Below, in pieces: positions 1 through 7,282 of a stretch of DNA of 43,234 bases (within the stretch, counting starts at the first letter, position 1; each line of letters starts with the position of its first letter). The notes under the pieces were generated by a model. The model saw only the letters and a list, made by a program, of their open reading frames with translations. It ran no database searches and had not been told where the DNA came from. The position numbers and the translations under genes are program-made. The DNA comes from Acidimicrobiales bacterium (lineage in GTDB: Bacteria; Actinomycetota; Acidimicrobiia; Acidimicrobiales; RAAP-2): positions 1 to 43,234 of the forward strand of contig JADGOG010000007.1 in the NCBI GenBank assembly GCA_017883065.1. Direction: 5' to 3'.

Positions 1-261
1 GGCGTGTTCCCCGCCCTGCACACCATCAACATCATGCACCTGAGCTCGCCGCACAGCGCCATCTTGTCGGCGGTGATCTTCAACGCCCTGATCATCGTGG
101 CGTTGATCCCCCTGGCCCTCCGGGGCGTCAGGTTCAGGGCCGCCGGTGCTGCCTCCGTGCTGCGCCGCAACCTGCTCATCTACGGGCTGGGCGGCTTCAT
201 CATCCCGTTCATCGGGATCAAGCTCATCGACATCATCCTCACTGCGTTGGGAGTCAAGTAA
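1..261 (+). CDS. kdpB: KdpB C-terminal fragment (K+-transporting P-type ATPase subunit B), partial
   Basis: This is the last 86 codons of the catalytic subunit of the high-affinity Kdp potassium pump; the gene enters from the left edge. The visible part is the C-terminal membrane region of a P-type ATPase, with the [16 protein letters not shown] helix and the [17 protein letters not shown] helix typical of KdpB. The phosphorylation and nucleotide-binding domains lie outside the window. It ends in TAA, which shares one base with the kdpC ATG (TAATG), so the two are translationally coupled. Identification is firm because of the sequence and the kdpC-kdpD-kdpE genes that follow. Confidence 0.95.
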   Translation, partial: GVFPALHTINIMHLSSPHSAILSAVIFNALIIVALIPLALRGVRFRAAGAASVLRRNLLIYGLGGFIIPFIGIKLIDIILTALGVK

Positions 262-1052
262 TGCGCCGTCAACTCATGACCGCCATCGGCATGATCATCG
301 TGATGACCCTGGTGCTCGGGTTGGGCTACGGACTGGCGCTCACCGGCATCGGCGAGGCGGCCTTCGGCCACCAGGCCAACGGATCCGTCGTCGAGAAGGG
401 TGGCAAGGTCGTCGGCTCCTCGCTCATCGGCCAGAGCTTCACCGACGCCAAGGGCAACCCGATCCCCAAGTACTTCCAGGCCCGCCCGTCCGACGCGGTG
501 ACCTCGTCGGCCACCGACAACATCACCGTCAGCGGTGCTTCGAACTACGGTCCGTCCAACCCCCTGCTGATCGGCTTCGTGCCCGGGGTGAACTCGGTGG
601 GCCTCGACGGGAGCCCGTCGAAGACCAACCCGTTCGCCACACCGGCCGACCCGTTCTGCGTGCCGGTCGACACCACCTCGGATGCCGCCCCGGTGGTCGC
701 CCCCTCCCCCGGCCAGAAGTACGCCAAGAACAGTGACGGCACCTACGTCTGCGACCCGAACACCGTCCCCCAGCGGGCCATCGCCTACCGGACCGAGTTC
801 GGGCTGCCGGCCAATGCCGAGGTTCCCGTGGACGCGGTCACCGCCTCGGGGTCGGGCCTCGACCCGGAGATCTCCGTCGCCAACGCAGACATCCAGGCCC
901 CCACGGTGGCCCGGGTCCGGGGACTGTCCCTGGCCACCGTGACGGGTCTGCTCAAGGCCAACACCACCGGGCGTAGCCTGGGCGTGCTCGGCGATCCCGG
1001 GGTGAACGTTCTGACCCTGAACGTGGCCTTGGACCACCTGGCCACGCGGTAG
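261..1052 (+). CDS. kdpC: KdpC, K+-transporting ATPase subunit C, with an internal insertion
   Basis: KdpC is the single-span subunit that stabilises the KdpFABC complex. One hydrophobic N-terminal segment (about residues 6-30) is followed by an extracytoplasmic domain. Family signatures are present: GSSLIGQSF near residue 52, YFQARPS near 71, VTASGSGLDPEIS and the C-terminal VNVLTLNVALD. At 263 residues it is clearly longer than the roughly 190-200 usual for the family. The extra stretch lies about residues 105-168, between the SNYGPSNP and AIAYRTEFGLPA segments, is rich in Pro, Ser and Asp, and carries the only two cysteines visible there (C133, C164). The ATG overlaps the kdpB stop. Confidence 0.95.
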   Translation: MRRQLMTAIGMIIVMTLVLGLGYGLALTGIGEAAFGHQANGSVVEKGGKVVGSSLIGQSFTDAKGNPIPKYFQARPSDAVTSSATDNITVSGASNYGPSNPLLIGFVPGVNSVGLDGSPSKTNPFATPADPFCVPVDTTSDAAPVVAPSPGQKYAKNSDGTYVCDPNTVPQRAIAYRTEFGLPANAEVPVDAVTASGSGLDPEISVANADIQAPTVARVRGLSLATVTGLLKANTTGRSLGVLGDPGVNVLTLNVALDHLATR

Positions 1053-1092
1053 ACAACGGAGCGGGACGCGGAGCGTCAGGAGGCCTCACCAG

Positions 1093-3762
1093 GTGGCACG
1101 GGGAAAGCTACGGCTGTATCTCGGCGCCGCTCCCGGCGTGGGCAAGACCTTCGCCATGCTCAACGAGGGGTGGCGCCGCAAGGAACGCGGCACCGATGTG
1201 GTGATCGGCTGGGTCCAGGACCACGGTCGGCCCCAGACCGACGCCCAGATCCGCGATCTCGAGGTCTTCCCCCGCATCACCGTCGACTACCGGGGACAGC
1301 CCTTCGAGGAGATGGACCTCGACGGGCTCCTGCAGCGCAAGCCCGAGCTGGTGCTGGTGGACGAGCTGGCCCACTCCAACGTCCCCGGATCCAAGCACGC
1401 CAAGCGGTGGCAGGACGTCGAGGAGCTCCTCGACGCCGGGATCAACGTCATCTCGACGGTCAACCTCCAGCACCTCGAGTCGTTGAACGACGTCGTCGAG
1501 AGGATCACCGACGTCGCCCAGAACGAGACGGTGCCCGATCCCTTCGTCCGGGCCGCCGATCAGCTGGAACTGGTCGACATGGCCCCCGAGGCCCTGCGCC
1601 GACGCCTCGCCCACGGGAACGTCTACCCCCCCGAGCGCATCGACACCGCCCTGGGCAACTACTTCCGCGCCGGCAACCTGACCGCATTGCGGGAGCTGGC
1701 CCTCTTGTGGGTGGCCGACCGGGTGGACGAGGAGCTCACCGACTACCGCGAACGGCACAACATCGCCGGGCCCTGGGAGACCAAGGAGCGGGTGGTGGTC
1801 TCCCTCACCGGATCGCGCGGCAGCAGCGTGCTGATCCGACGTGCGGCCCGCATGGCCATGCGCACCAAGGCCGAGCTGGTCGGTGTGCACGTGCGCACCG
1901 ACGACGGCCTCACCGGGTCCGGGTCCCAGGGGTTGCGCCAGAACCGCGCCCTCCTCGACGATCTCGGCGGTCGCTACGTCGAGGTGGTGGGTGCCGATGT
2001 GGCGCCCGCGCTCGTCCAGGTCGCCCAGGCCGAGAACGCCACCCAACTGGTCATGGGGGCCACCCACCGGAGCCGGCTCACCGAGTTCGTCCGGGGTTCG
2101 GTCATCAACTCGGTCATCCGGGCTGCCGGAGGTTCGCTCGACGTCCACGTCATCGCCACCGGCACCGCCCCGGAGACCGGTGCCGACGACGACACCGTGT
2201 CTCCCGGCGGCGACGCAGCCAGCCGACTTCCCAAGGCCGTCACGCGCCGCCGCAACCGGATCCTCTCGCCCTTGTCGGTGCGCCGACGGGCAGCTGCGTT
2301 GGCCATCGGCGTGGTCGGGTTCCCGCTCCTCACCGTGGTCCTCACCGATATCGGCAGCCATGCCGACCTGTCCACCGCCCTCAGCACCTACCTGGTCCTG
2401 GTGGTGGCGGTGGCTGCCACCGGTGGAGTGTGGCCGGCAGCCCTGGCGGCCATCGCCGGGTTCTTGCTCTCCAACTACTACTTTGCGCCGCCGGTGCACA
2501 CGTTCACCATCGGAGACGCCCGGGACATCCTGTCGCTGCTCATGTTCCTGGTCGTCGCCGGCGTGGTCAGCGTGCTGGTCGACCTGTCGGCCCGGATGAC
2601 CGCCACCGCCATCCAGGCCCGGGCCGATGCCCGGATGCTCGCCCGGGTGGCCGGTCGGATGGTGGCACCCGAGGGCAACCCGCTGCCCGCTCTCCTCGAA
2701 GAGCTGATGGTCGCCTTCCGGCTCGAGGCGGTGGCCGTCCTACGCTCCGACGGCGAACGTGTGCCCGTGGTCGCCTCCACCGGTGGCGACCGCTCACCCG
2801 TCGGACCGTGGTCGACCGTGGCCGGCGCCGGGAGCTCGCCGCCCACCGACCCCGACGACGCCACGGTGGTCCTCCCCCTCACCGACCGGGAGCTCCTGGC
2901 GCTCCGGGGTCCCGGGCTCACCGCCGAGGACCGTGACATCCTGGCCGCCTTCGCCGCCCAGCTGTCCACCGCACTCGAGAGCGACCGGCTCCACGCCGAG
3001 GCGGCCGAGGCCGAATCGCTGGCTCGGGCCAACCAGCTGCGCTCCGCGCTCCTGGCCGCGGTCAGCCACGATCTGCGCACGCCGCTGGCCTCCATCAAGG
3101 CGGCGTCGTCCAGCCTCCTGTCCGAGCAGCTGGCGTTCGGGCCCGACGAGACCCGCATCCTGCTCCAGACCATCGACGACGAGTCCGATCGGCTGAACAG
3201 CCTGGTCGAGAACCTGCTCGACATGAGCCGTCTCCAGACCGGTTCGATGGACGTGCTGCGACAGAGCACCGACATCGGCGAGCTGGTCGAAGCGGCCATC
3301 GACAGCCTGGGACCGAGGGGCGAGCAGGTCACCGTGGAGTCACCGGGGCCACTCCCCCGCATCCACACCGACCCGGTGCTCCTCGAACGGGCCCTCGCCA
3401 ATCTGATCGACAACTCCCTGCTCCATGCCGACGGCAAGGGTCTGCGGGTCGAGGCGGGCGCCGTGGCCGACCGGGTGGACATCCGGGTCATCGACCGGGG
3501 ACCGGGGATCCGGCCGGAGGACCGCGACCGTGTGTTCCGGCCCTTCCAGCGCCTGGGTGACTCCGAGAACGGCACCGGTGTCGGGCTCGGCCTGGCCGTG
3601 GCCCGGGGGTTCGTGGAGGCGGTCGGGGGCGAGCTCGACGTCGAGGACACCCCGGGTGGCGGTTGCACGATGGTGGTGCGCATCCCCCAGGACGTCGCTG
3701 CCCCACCGACGGCCGTCACACAGGCTGCCGTCACACAGGCTCCGGAAGAATCGGAGCCGTGA
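1093..3762 (+). CDS. kdpD: KdpD, K+/turgor-sensing histidine kinase
   Basis: KdpD is the membrane sensor kinase that controls kdp expression with KdpE. The 889-residue protein has the full architecture. The KdpD domain carries the Walker A GAAPGVGKT (residues 11-19). A universal-stress-protein-like domain follows (about 235-355), then four closely spaced membrane helices (DUF4118 region, about 400-500) and a GAF-like section. The HisKA motif SHDLRTPLASIK has H659 as the predicted phosphoacceptor. The ATPase domain shows the N box (LANLIDNSL) and the G boxes DRGPGI and GTGVGLGLA. The start is GTG at 1093, preceded by AGGAGG nine bases upstream. The end overlaps the GTG of kdpE. Confidence 0.95.
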   Translation: MARGKLRLYLGAAPGVGKTFAMLNEGWRRKERGTDVVIGWVQDHGRPQTDAQIRDLEVFPRITVDYRGQPFEEMDLDGLLQRKPELVLVDELAHSNVPGSKHAKRWQDVEELLDAGINVISTVNLQHLESLNDVVERITDVAQNETVPDPFVRAADQLELVDMAPEALRRRLAHGNVYPPERIDTALGNYFRAGNLTALRELALLWVADRVDEELTDYRERHNIAGPWETKERVVVSLTGSRGSSVLIRRAARMAMRTKAELVGVHVRTDDGLTGSGSQGLRQNRALLDDLGGRYVEVVGADVAPALVQVAQAENATQLVMGATHRSRLTEFVRGSVINSVIRAAGGSLDVHVIATGTAPETGADDDTVSPGGDAASRLPKAVTRRRNRILSPLSVRRRAAALAIGVVGFPLLTVVLTDIGSHADLSTALSTYLVLVVAVAATGGVWPAALAAIAGFLLSNYYFAPPVHTFTIGDARDILSLLMFLVVAGVVSVLVDLSARMTATAIQARADARMLARVAGRMVAPEGNPLPALLEELMVAFRLEAVAVLRSDGERVPVVASTGGDRSPVGPWSTVAGAGSSPPTDPDDATVVLPLTDRELLALRGPGLTAEDRDILAAFAAQLSTALESDRLHAEAAEAESLARANQLRSALLAAVSHDLRTPLASIKAASSSLLSEQLAFGPDETRILLQTIDDESDRLNSLVENLLDMSRLQTGSMDVLRQSTDIGELVEAAIDSLGPRGEQVTVESPGPLPRIHTDPVLLERALANLIDNSLLHADGKGLRVEAGAVADRVDIRVIDRGPGIRPEDRDRVFRPFQRLGDSENGTGVGLGLAVARGFVEAVGGELDVEDTPGGGCTMVVRIPQDVAAPPTAVTQAAVTQAPEESEP

Positions 3763-4487
3763 CCCCGGCCGCCCCCGGCGTCCCGTCCGACCAGGCCGCA
3801 GCCGGCGAAGCCGGCACCAAGGTCCTGGTCTGCGACGACGATGCCTCGCTCCTTCGGGCCCTCTCGATCAGCCTCACCGCCCGCGGCTACGAGGTGATCG
3901 TGGCCCGCACCGGCGAGGAGGGGCTCGACCGGGCTGCGCACCGGCATCCTGACGTGATCCTCCTCGACCTCGGTCTCCCCGGGATCGACGGGGTCGAGGT
4001 GATCCGGGGCATCCGGGGGTGGAGCTCGGTCCCGATCATCGTGCTGTCCGCCCGTCACCAGAGCGTGAGCAAGGTCGAGGCGCTCGACGCCGGCGCCGAC
4101 GACTACGTCACCAAGCCGTTCGGGATGGACGAGCTCCTGGCCCGGCTCCGCGCCTCGCTCCGACGGACCACCGGCGCTGCCGAGGCACCCCGCGTCGTGG
4201 CCGAGGGCTTCACCGTGGACCTGGTCGAGAAGCGGGTCACCCGCGACGGCCAGGACGTCCACCTGACCCCCAAGGAGTGGGGCATCGTCGAGGTCCTGGT
4301 ACGGAATCCGGGTCGCCTGGTCTCCCAGCGTCAGCTGCTCCACGACGTCTGGGGGCCGGAGTACGAGACCGAGACGGAGTACCTGCGGGTACTCATGGGC
4401 CGGGTGCGCCGCAAACTCGAGGTCGACCACTCACGGCCCCGTCACTTCCGGACCGAACCCGGGATGGGCTACCGCTTCGAACCCTGA
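3759..4487 (+). CDS. kdpE: KdpE, OmpR-family response regulator
   Basis: This is the partner response regulator of KdpD. The GTG start at 3759 overlaps the kdpD TGA (GTGA), giving 242 residues; the longer ORF-track version reads back into kdpD and is not needed. The receiver domain has the acidic pocket CDDDAS (26-30), the predicted phosphorylated D70 in VILLDLGLPG, S97 and K119 in DDYVTKPF. A winged-helix DNA-binding domain of OmpR type covers about 145-240, ending in the usual RTEPGMGYRFEP. It is expected to activate the kdp operon under potassium limitation. A Kdp promoter would lie upstream of the window. Confidence 0.95.
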   Translation: MTPAAPGVPSDQAAAGEAGTKVLVCDDDASLLRALSISLTARGYEVIVARTGEEGLDRAAHRHPDVILLDLGLPGIDGVEVIRGIRGWSSVPIIVLSARHQSVSKVEALDAGADDYVTKPFGMDELLARLRASLRRTTGAAEAPRVVAEGFTVDLVEKRVTRDGQDVHLTPKEWGIVEVLVRNPGRLVSQRQLLHDVWGPEYETETEYLRVLMGRVRRKLEVDHSRPRHFRTEPGMGYRFEP

Positions 4488-4505
4488 TCGAAGGCACCCT
4501 AGGAT
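4476..4505 (+). promoter_or_regulatory. Candidate promoter for a leaderless transcript
   Basis: A TAGGAT hexamer at 4500-4505 fits the actinobacterial TANNNT -10 pattern. It lies six bases before the ATG at 4512, so a start site seven bases downstream would fall on the A of the start codon. TTCGAA at 4476-4481 is a weak -35 candidate with an 18-base spacer, inside the end of kdpE. There is no Shine-Dalgarno sequence before the ATG, which fits a leaderless mRNA. Confidence 0.4.
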
Positions 4506-4511
4506 CCCGGC

Positions 4512-5597
4512 ATGGACCACGGGACGGTCGCCATCTACGACCAACGGGGCCTGACCTGGGCCGCCACCCACGCCACCGCCGGACGGCGGGCGGAGGCGGC
4601 GTCCTTCGCCGACCGGGTGGCACCCGGCGCGCTCCGGCTGGACATGGGTTGTGGGGCCGGCCGCTACCTCCCCCACCTGGGGACCCCGGCGGTGGCACTC
4701 GACGCGTCGGCGGTCATGCTCGCCGCCTGTCGGGACACGGTTCCCGACGCCCTCTACATCCAAGCCGACGTCGAGCACCTTCCGTTCGCCCGCCATGCGG
4801 TGGGCGGAGCCTGGTCATGGATGACCCATCTTCATGTTCCCCGGGTCAGACTCCCCTTGGCGTTGTGGGATCTGCACCGGGCCCTGGCCGTGGGTGCCCC
4901 CTTCGCCATCCAGCTCCTCGAAGGCACCCACGAAGGTCACGACCTCCCCGGCGACGAGCTGGGAGGACGGTTCATGGCCGGATGGACACCGCCCCGACTG
5001 GTGGACGTGGTGACCGGGGCCGGCTTCGATATCGAGCCGGGCTCGGTGGTGGTGTCCGGGGACGAGCTCCGCCTCCGGGCCCGGCGGGCCAGGACCCTGG
5101 CCGACACGGTGCGCCCGGGTATGCGACTTCTGGTCTGCGGCGTCAATCCTTCCCTCTACTCGGCCGACGCCGGAGTCGGGTACGGACGACCGGGCAACCG
5201 GTTCTGGCCGGCGGCACTGGCCTCGGGCATCGTGACCCGGGACCGCGATCCCCTCGACGCGGTGACGCGCCACGGCGTGGGCATGACCGACTTCGTCAAG
5301 CGGGCCACCCGTACCGCCGCCGAGGTCACCCACGACGAGTACCGCCAGGGGTTCGCCCGGGTCGGACGCCTCGTCGAGTGGCTGGCTCCCGGAGCGGTGT
5401 GCTTCGTCGGGCTGTCCGGTTGGCGGTCGGCGGTCAACCCCAAGGCGGTGGCCGGGCTCCAGCCCGAATCCATCGGCGGCCGACCGGCCTACCTGATGCC
5501 GTCGACCAGCGGGCTCAACGCCCGGACGACGGTCGGCCAACTCGCCGAGCACCTGGCGGCCGCCGCGGCAGTGGCCGACGCCTCCGGGGCCGGGTAG
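4512..5597 (+). CDS. Class I SAM-dependent methyltransferase fused to Mug/TDG-type mismatch uracil-DNA glycosylase
   Basis: Two complete domains sit in one 361-residue frame. Residues 1-185 are a class I methyltransferase: the SAM-binding loop LDMGCGAGRY (43-52), the acidic VALDAS end of strand 2 (61-66) and QADVEHLPF (84-92). Residues about 192-350 are a Mug/TDG-family glycosylase, with the catalytic-loop motif GVNPSL (N212), GRPGNRFWPA (226-235) and the DNA-intercalation-loop motif PSTSGLNAR. Mug enzymes remove uracil or thymine mispaired with guanine. The methyltransferase substrate cannot be read from sequence. No stop or start separates the domains and codon use is even, so this looks like a real fusion rather than a sequencing error. 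It follows kdpE by 24 bases, possibly from its own leaderless promoter. Confidence 0.85.
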   Translation: MDHGTVAIYDQRGLTWAATHATAGRRAEAASFADRVAPGALRLDMGCGAGRYLPHLGTPAVALDASAVMLAACRDTVPDALYIQADVEHLPFARHAVGGAWSWMTHLHVPRVRLPLALWDLHRALAVGAPFAIQLLEGTHEGHDLPGDELGGRFMAGWTPPRLVDVVTGAGFDIEPGSVVVSGDELRLRARRARTLADTVRPGMRLLVCGVNPSLYSADAGVGYGRPGNRFWPAALASGIVTRDRDPLDAVTRHGVGMTDFVKRATRTAAEVTHDEYRQGFARVGRLVEWLAPGAVCFVGLSGWRSAVNPKAVAGLQPESIGGRPAYLMPSTSGLNARTTVGQLAEHLAAAAAVADASGAG

Positions 5598-5627
5598 GCC
5601 ATCTTCTGATCACCGGGTCCCGCCGCG

Positions 5628-5927
5628 TCAGTCGAGTCCCTCCACGGGCACCGCGTGATCGACCACCGGGGGTGACTCGAAGAACGGACCGATCAGGCCT
5701 CGCCACCGGGTGAAGGCCTCCGACTGGCGGAACCCCTCGACGTGGTCCTCCAGGGATCCCCACTGGACCAGGAGGAGATAGCGGTCGGGCGTCTCCACTC
5801 CGCGGTGCAACGCCAGGGAGAGGAATCCGGGTGAAGCGGAGATGACCTTGCGGGCCTCCACGAAGGCTCGTTCGAACTCGTCGGACGTGCCAGGTCGGAT
5901 GGTGATGAGAGCGTGCTCGAGAACCAT
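5628..5927 (-). CDS. Antibiotic biosynthesis monooxygenase (ABM) family protein
   Basis: A 99-residue dimeric alpha/beta-barrel type protein. It begins MVLEHALITIRPGTSDEF and has the ABM features: a first strand ending in an acidic helix, ISASPGFLSLALHRGVE, YLLLVQWGSLEDHVEGFRQS and a final strand PVVDHAVPVE. The start at 5927 is preferred over the longer ORF (6020) because the family begins here and the extra N-terminus is low-complexity. Members act as small monooxygenases or haem-degrading enzymes, but many have no known substrate, so only the fold is claimed. It converges with the glycosylase fusion and is divergent from the frnE-like gene. Confidence 0.8.
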   Translation of the reverse strand: MVLEHALITIRPGTSDEFERAFVEARKVISASPGFLSLALHRGVETPDRYLLLVQWGSLEDHVEGFRQSEAFTRWRGLIGPFFESPPVVDHAVPVEGLD

Positions 5928-6033
5928 GGTGACGACGCTACCGGGGATCCCCGGAGCCCTCGGTGAGCACCGACCCCGGAATAGGACGTCCACCGCCGCC
6001 GTTGAACCGGGCGCAATCACAAAGGAGCGCTTG

Positions 6034-6750
6034 GTGAAGGTCGAGATCTGGTCGGACGTGGTGTGTCCGTGGTGTTACATCGGCAAGCGTCTCTTCGAGG
6101 ACGCCCTGGCCCGGTTCGGCCACGCCGACCAGGTCGAGGTGGAGTGGCGGAGCTTCGAGCTCGATCCCCAGTCACCAGCGCATGTGGACATGCCCATGAG
6201 CCGCATCCTCGAGCGGAAGTACGGCATGACCAGGGAGCAGGCCGAGGCGGCCAACGATCGGATGACCGACCTGGCCGCCGGCGTTGGTCTCGAATACCAC
6301 CTCGACGAGGTCCAGGTCGGCAACACCTTCGATGCCCATCGGCTGATCCACCTGGCCTCCGCCCACGGCCTGGGCGACGCCATGAAGGAGCGGCTGTTGG
6401 CTGCCTACTTCACCGAGGGAAGGTCACCGAGCGACCATGACACGCTCACCGGGCTCGCGGTCGAGGTCGGTCTCGACCGAGGCGAGGTGGCCGCCACCCT
6501 GGCCGGCGACGGGTTCGCCACCGAGGTACGCCACGACGAGGCACGGGCCGCCTCACTCGGGGTGAGCGGCGTCCCGTTCTTCGTGATCGACGAGGCGTAC
6601 GGGGTGTCGGGAGCCCAGCCGGCCGGGGTGCTCCTCGGGGCGCTCGAGCGGGCCTGGTCCGGGTCCCACCCGGCCAGCGTGGTCAGGACCACGGGCGTAG
6701 ACACCGAGGACGGGGCGACGGCGTGCGCGGACGGCACCTGCGCCGTATGA
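6034..6750 (+). CDS. FrnE-like DsbA-family oxidoreductase
   Basis: This 238-residue protein begins [25 protein letters not shown], the thioredoxin-fold FrnE/2-hydroxychromene-2-carboxylate isomerase-like family of DsbA relatives. The CPWC motif is the redox-active dithiol. The helical insertion and C-terminal [19 protein letters not shown] (cis-Pro loop) complete the fold. There is no signal peptide, so it is cytoplasmic, and a thiol-disulfide exchange role is expected. The start is GTG at 6034, with AAAGGAG ending six bases before it; the TTG one codon upstream has worse spacing. The ORF-track start at 5842 overlaps the divergent ABM gene. Confidence 0.85.
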   Translation: MKVEIWSDVVCPWCYIGKRLFEDALARFGHADQVEVEWRSFELDPQSPAHVDMPMSRILERKYGMTREQAEAANDRMTDLAAGVGLEYHLDEVQVGNTFDAHRLIHLASAHGLGDAMKERLLAAYFTEGRSPSDHDTLTGLAVEVGLDRGEVAATLAGDGFATEVRHDEARAASLGVSGVPFFVIDEAYGVSGAQPAGVLLGALERAWSGSHPASVVRTTGVDTEDGATACADGTCAV

Positions 6751-6755
6751 GCCGG

Positions 6756-6781
6756 TCGGCTCACGGCCGGCACTGAGCCGA
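6756..6781. terminator. Inverted repeat between convergent genes, possible bidirectional terminator
   Basis: TCGGCTCA (6756-6763) and TGAGCCGA (6774-6781) are perfect 8-base arms around a 10-base GC-rich loop. They lie in the 42-base gap between the convergent frnE-like and PPOX genes. There is no clear T-tract on either side. Confidence 0.45.
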
Positions 6782-6792
6782 ACCCCGGAATC

Positions 6793-7221
6793 TCAGTCCG
6801 GGAGCATCCCGTAGGCGCTGGCCGCGGTGAAGGTGGCCACCAGCCGGCGCTGGGCCACCATCGCCCGGCGGAACTCGGCCCAGTCGGGGTGTTCGCCCTG
6901 CGCCTGTCGGTACATGGCCACCAACGCCTCGACCACCTCGTCGTCCCCGGCGGCGGCCACCGCCGACAGGTCGACCGTCCCATCGAGGACCACGTACGCC
7001 CAGAAGTCGTCGCTGGTCACGTGGAGCGAGGCCTGGGGGTTGCGGCGGAGGTTCGCCGTCTTGGCCCGGGAGTCTGTCACCGAGATCCGCACCGTGTGAT
7101 CGGGTCCGGTCACGTACATGATGTTGGAGAGCTGGGGGCGCCCGTCGCCACGGGCGGTGACCAACACGCCGCGGCCGTGGTCACGGACGAAGGCAAAGGC
7201 GTCGTCGAGTGCAACTGCCAT
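6793..7221 (-). CDS. PPOX-class (F420-dependent) flavin/deazaflavin oxidoreductase
   Basis: This is a 142-residue split-barrel protein of the pyridoxamine-5-phosphate-oxidase-like family, F420-dependent subgroup. Typical features are the N-terminal LDDAFAFVRDHGRGVLVTARGDGRPQLSNIMY, RISVTDSRAKTANLRRNPQASLHV and YVVLDGTVDLS, ending in RLVATFTAASAYGML. Such enzymes reduce small substrates such as biliverdin with F420H2 or bind FMN; the substrate here is unknown. The start at 7221 is chosen because the family begins with MAVALDD, and a GGTGGGGG purine stretch sits just upstream on the minus strand. The longer ORF-track N-terminus is Pro/Gly-rich noise. Confidence 0.85.
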   Translation of the reverse strand: MAVALDDAFAFVRDHGRGVLVTARGDGRPQLSNIMYVTGPDHTVRISVTDSRAKTANLRRNPQASLHVTSDDFWAYVVLDGTVDLSAVAAAGDDEVVEALVAMYRQAQGEHPDWAEFRRAMVAQRRLVATFTAASAYGMLPD

Positions 7222-7282
7222 ACCCCCACCGTACCCACTTCCGCCCGGCGGCCGCCCGGGTCGCCCGGAGGTGCCCTGGTGC

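Noticed and set aside
1108-2499. 463-codon minus-strand frame antisense to kdpD
   Set aside because: His/Gly/Asp-rich composition typical of an antisense shadow of a GC-rich gene; no motif.
2478-4430. 650-codon minus-strand frame antisense to kdpD/kdpE
   Set aside because: It is Ser/Arg-rich with no recognisable motif, while the opposite strand encodes complete KdpD and KdpE.
5192-5210. AACCGGTT resembling a KstR half-site pair
   Set aside because: It is inside the glycosylase coding sequence and the outer T and A of the consensus are missing.
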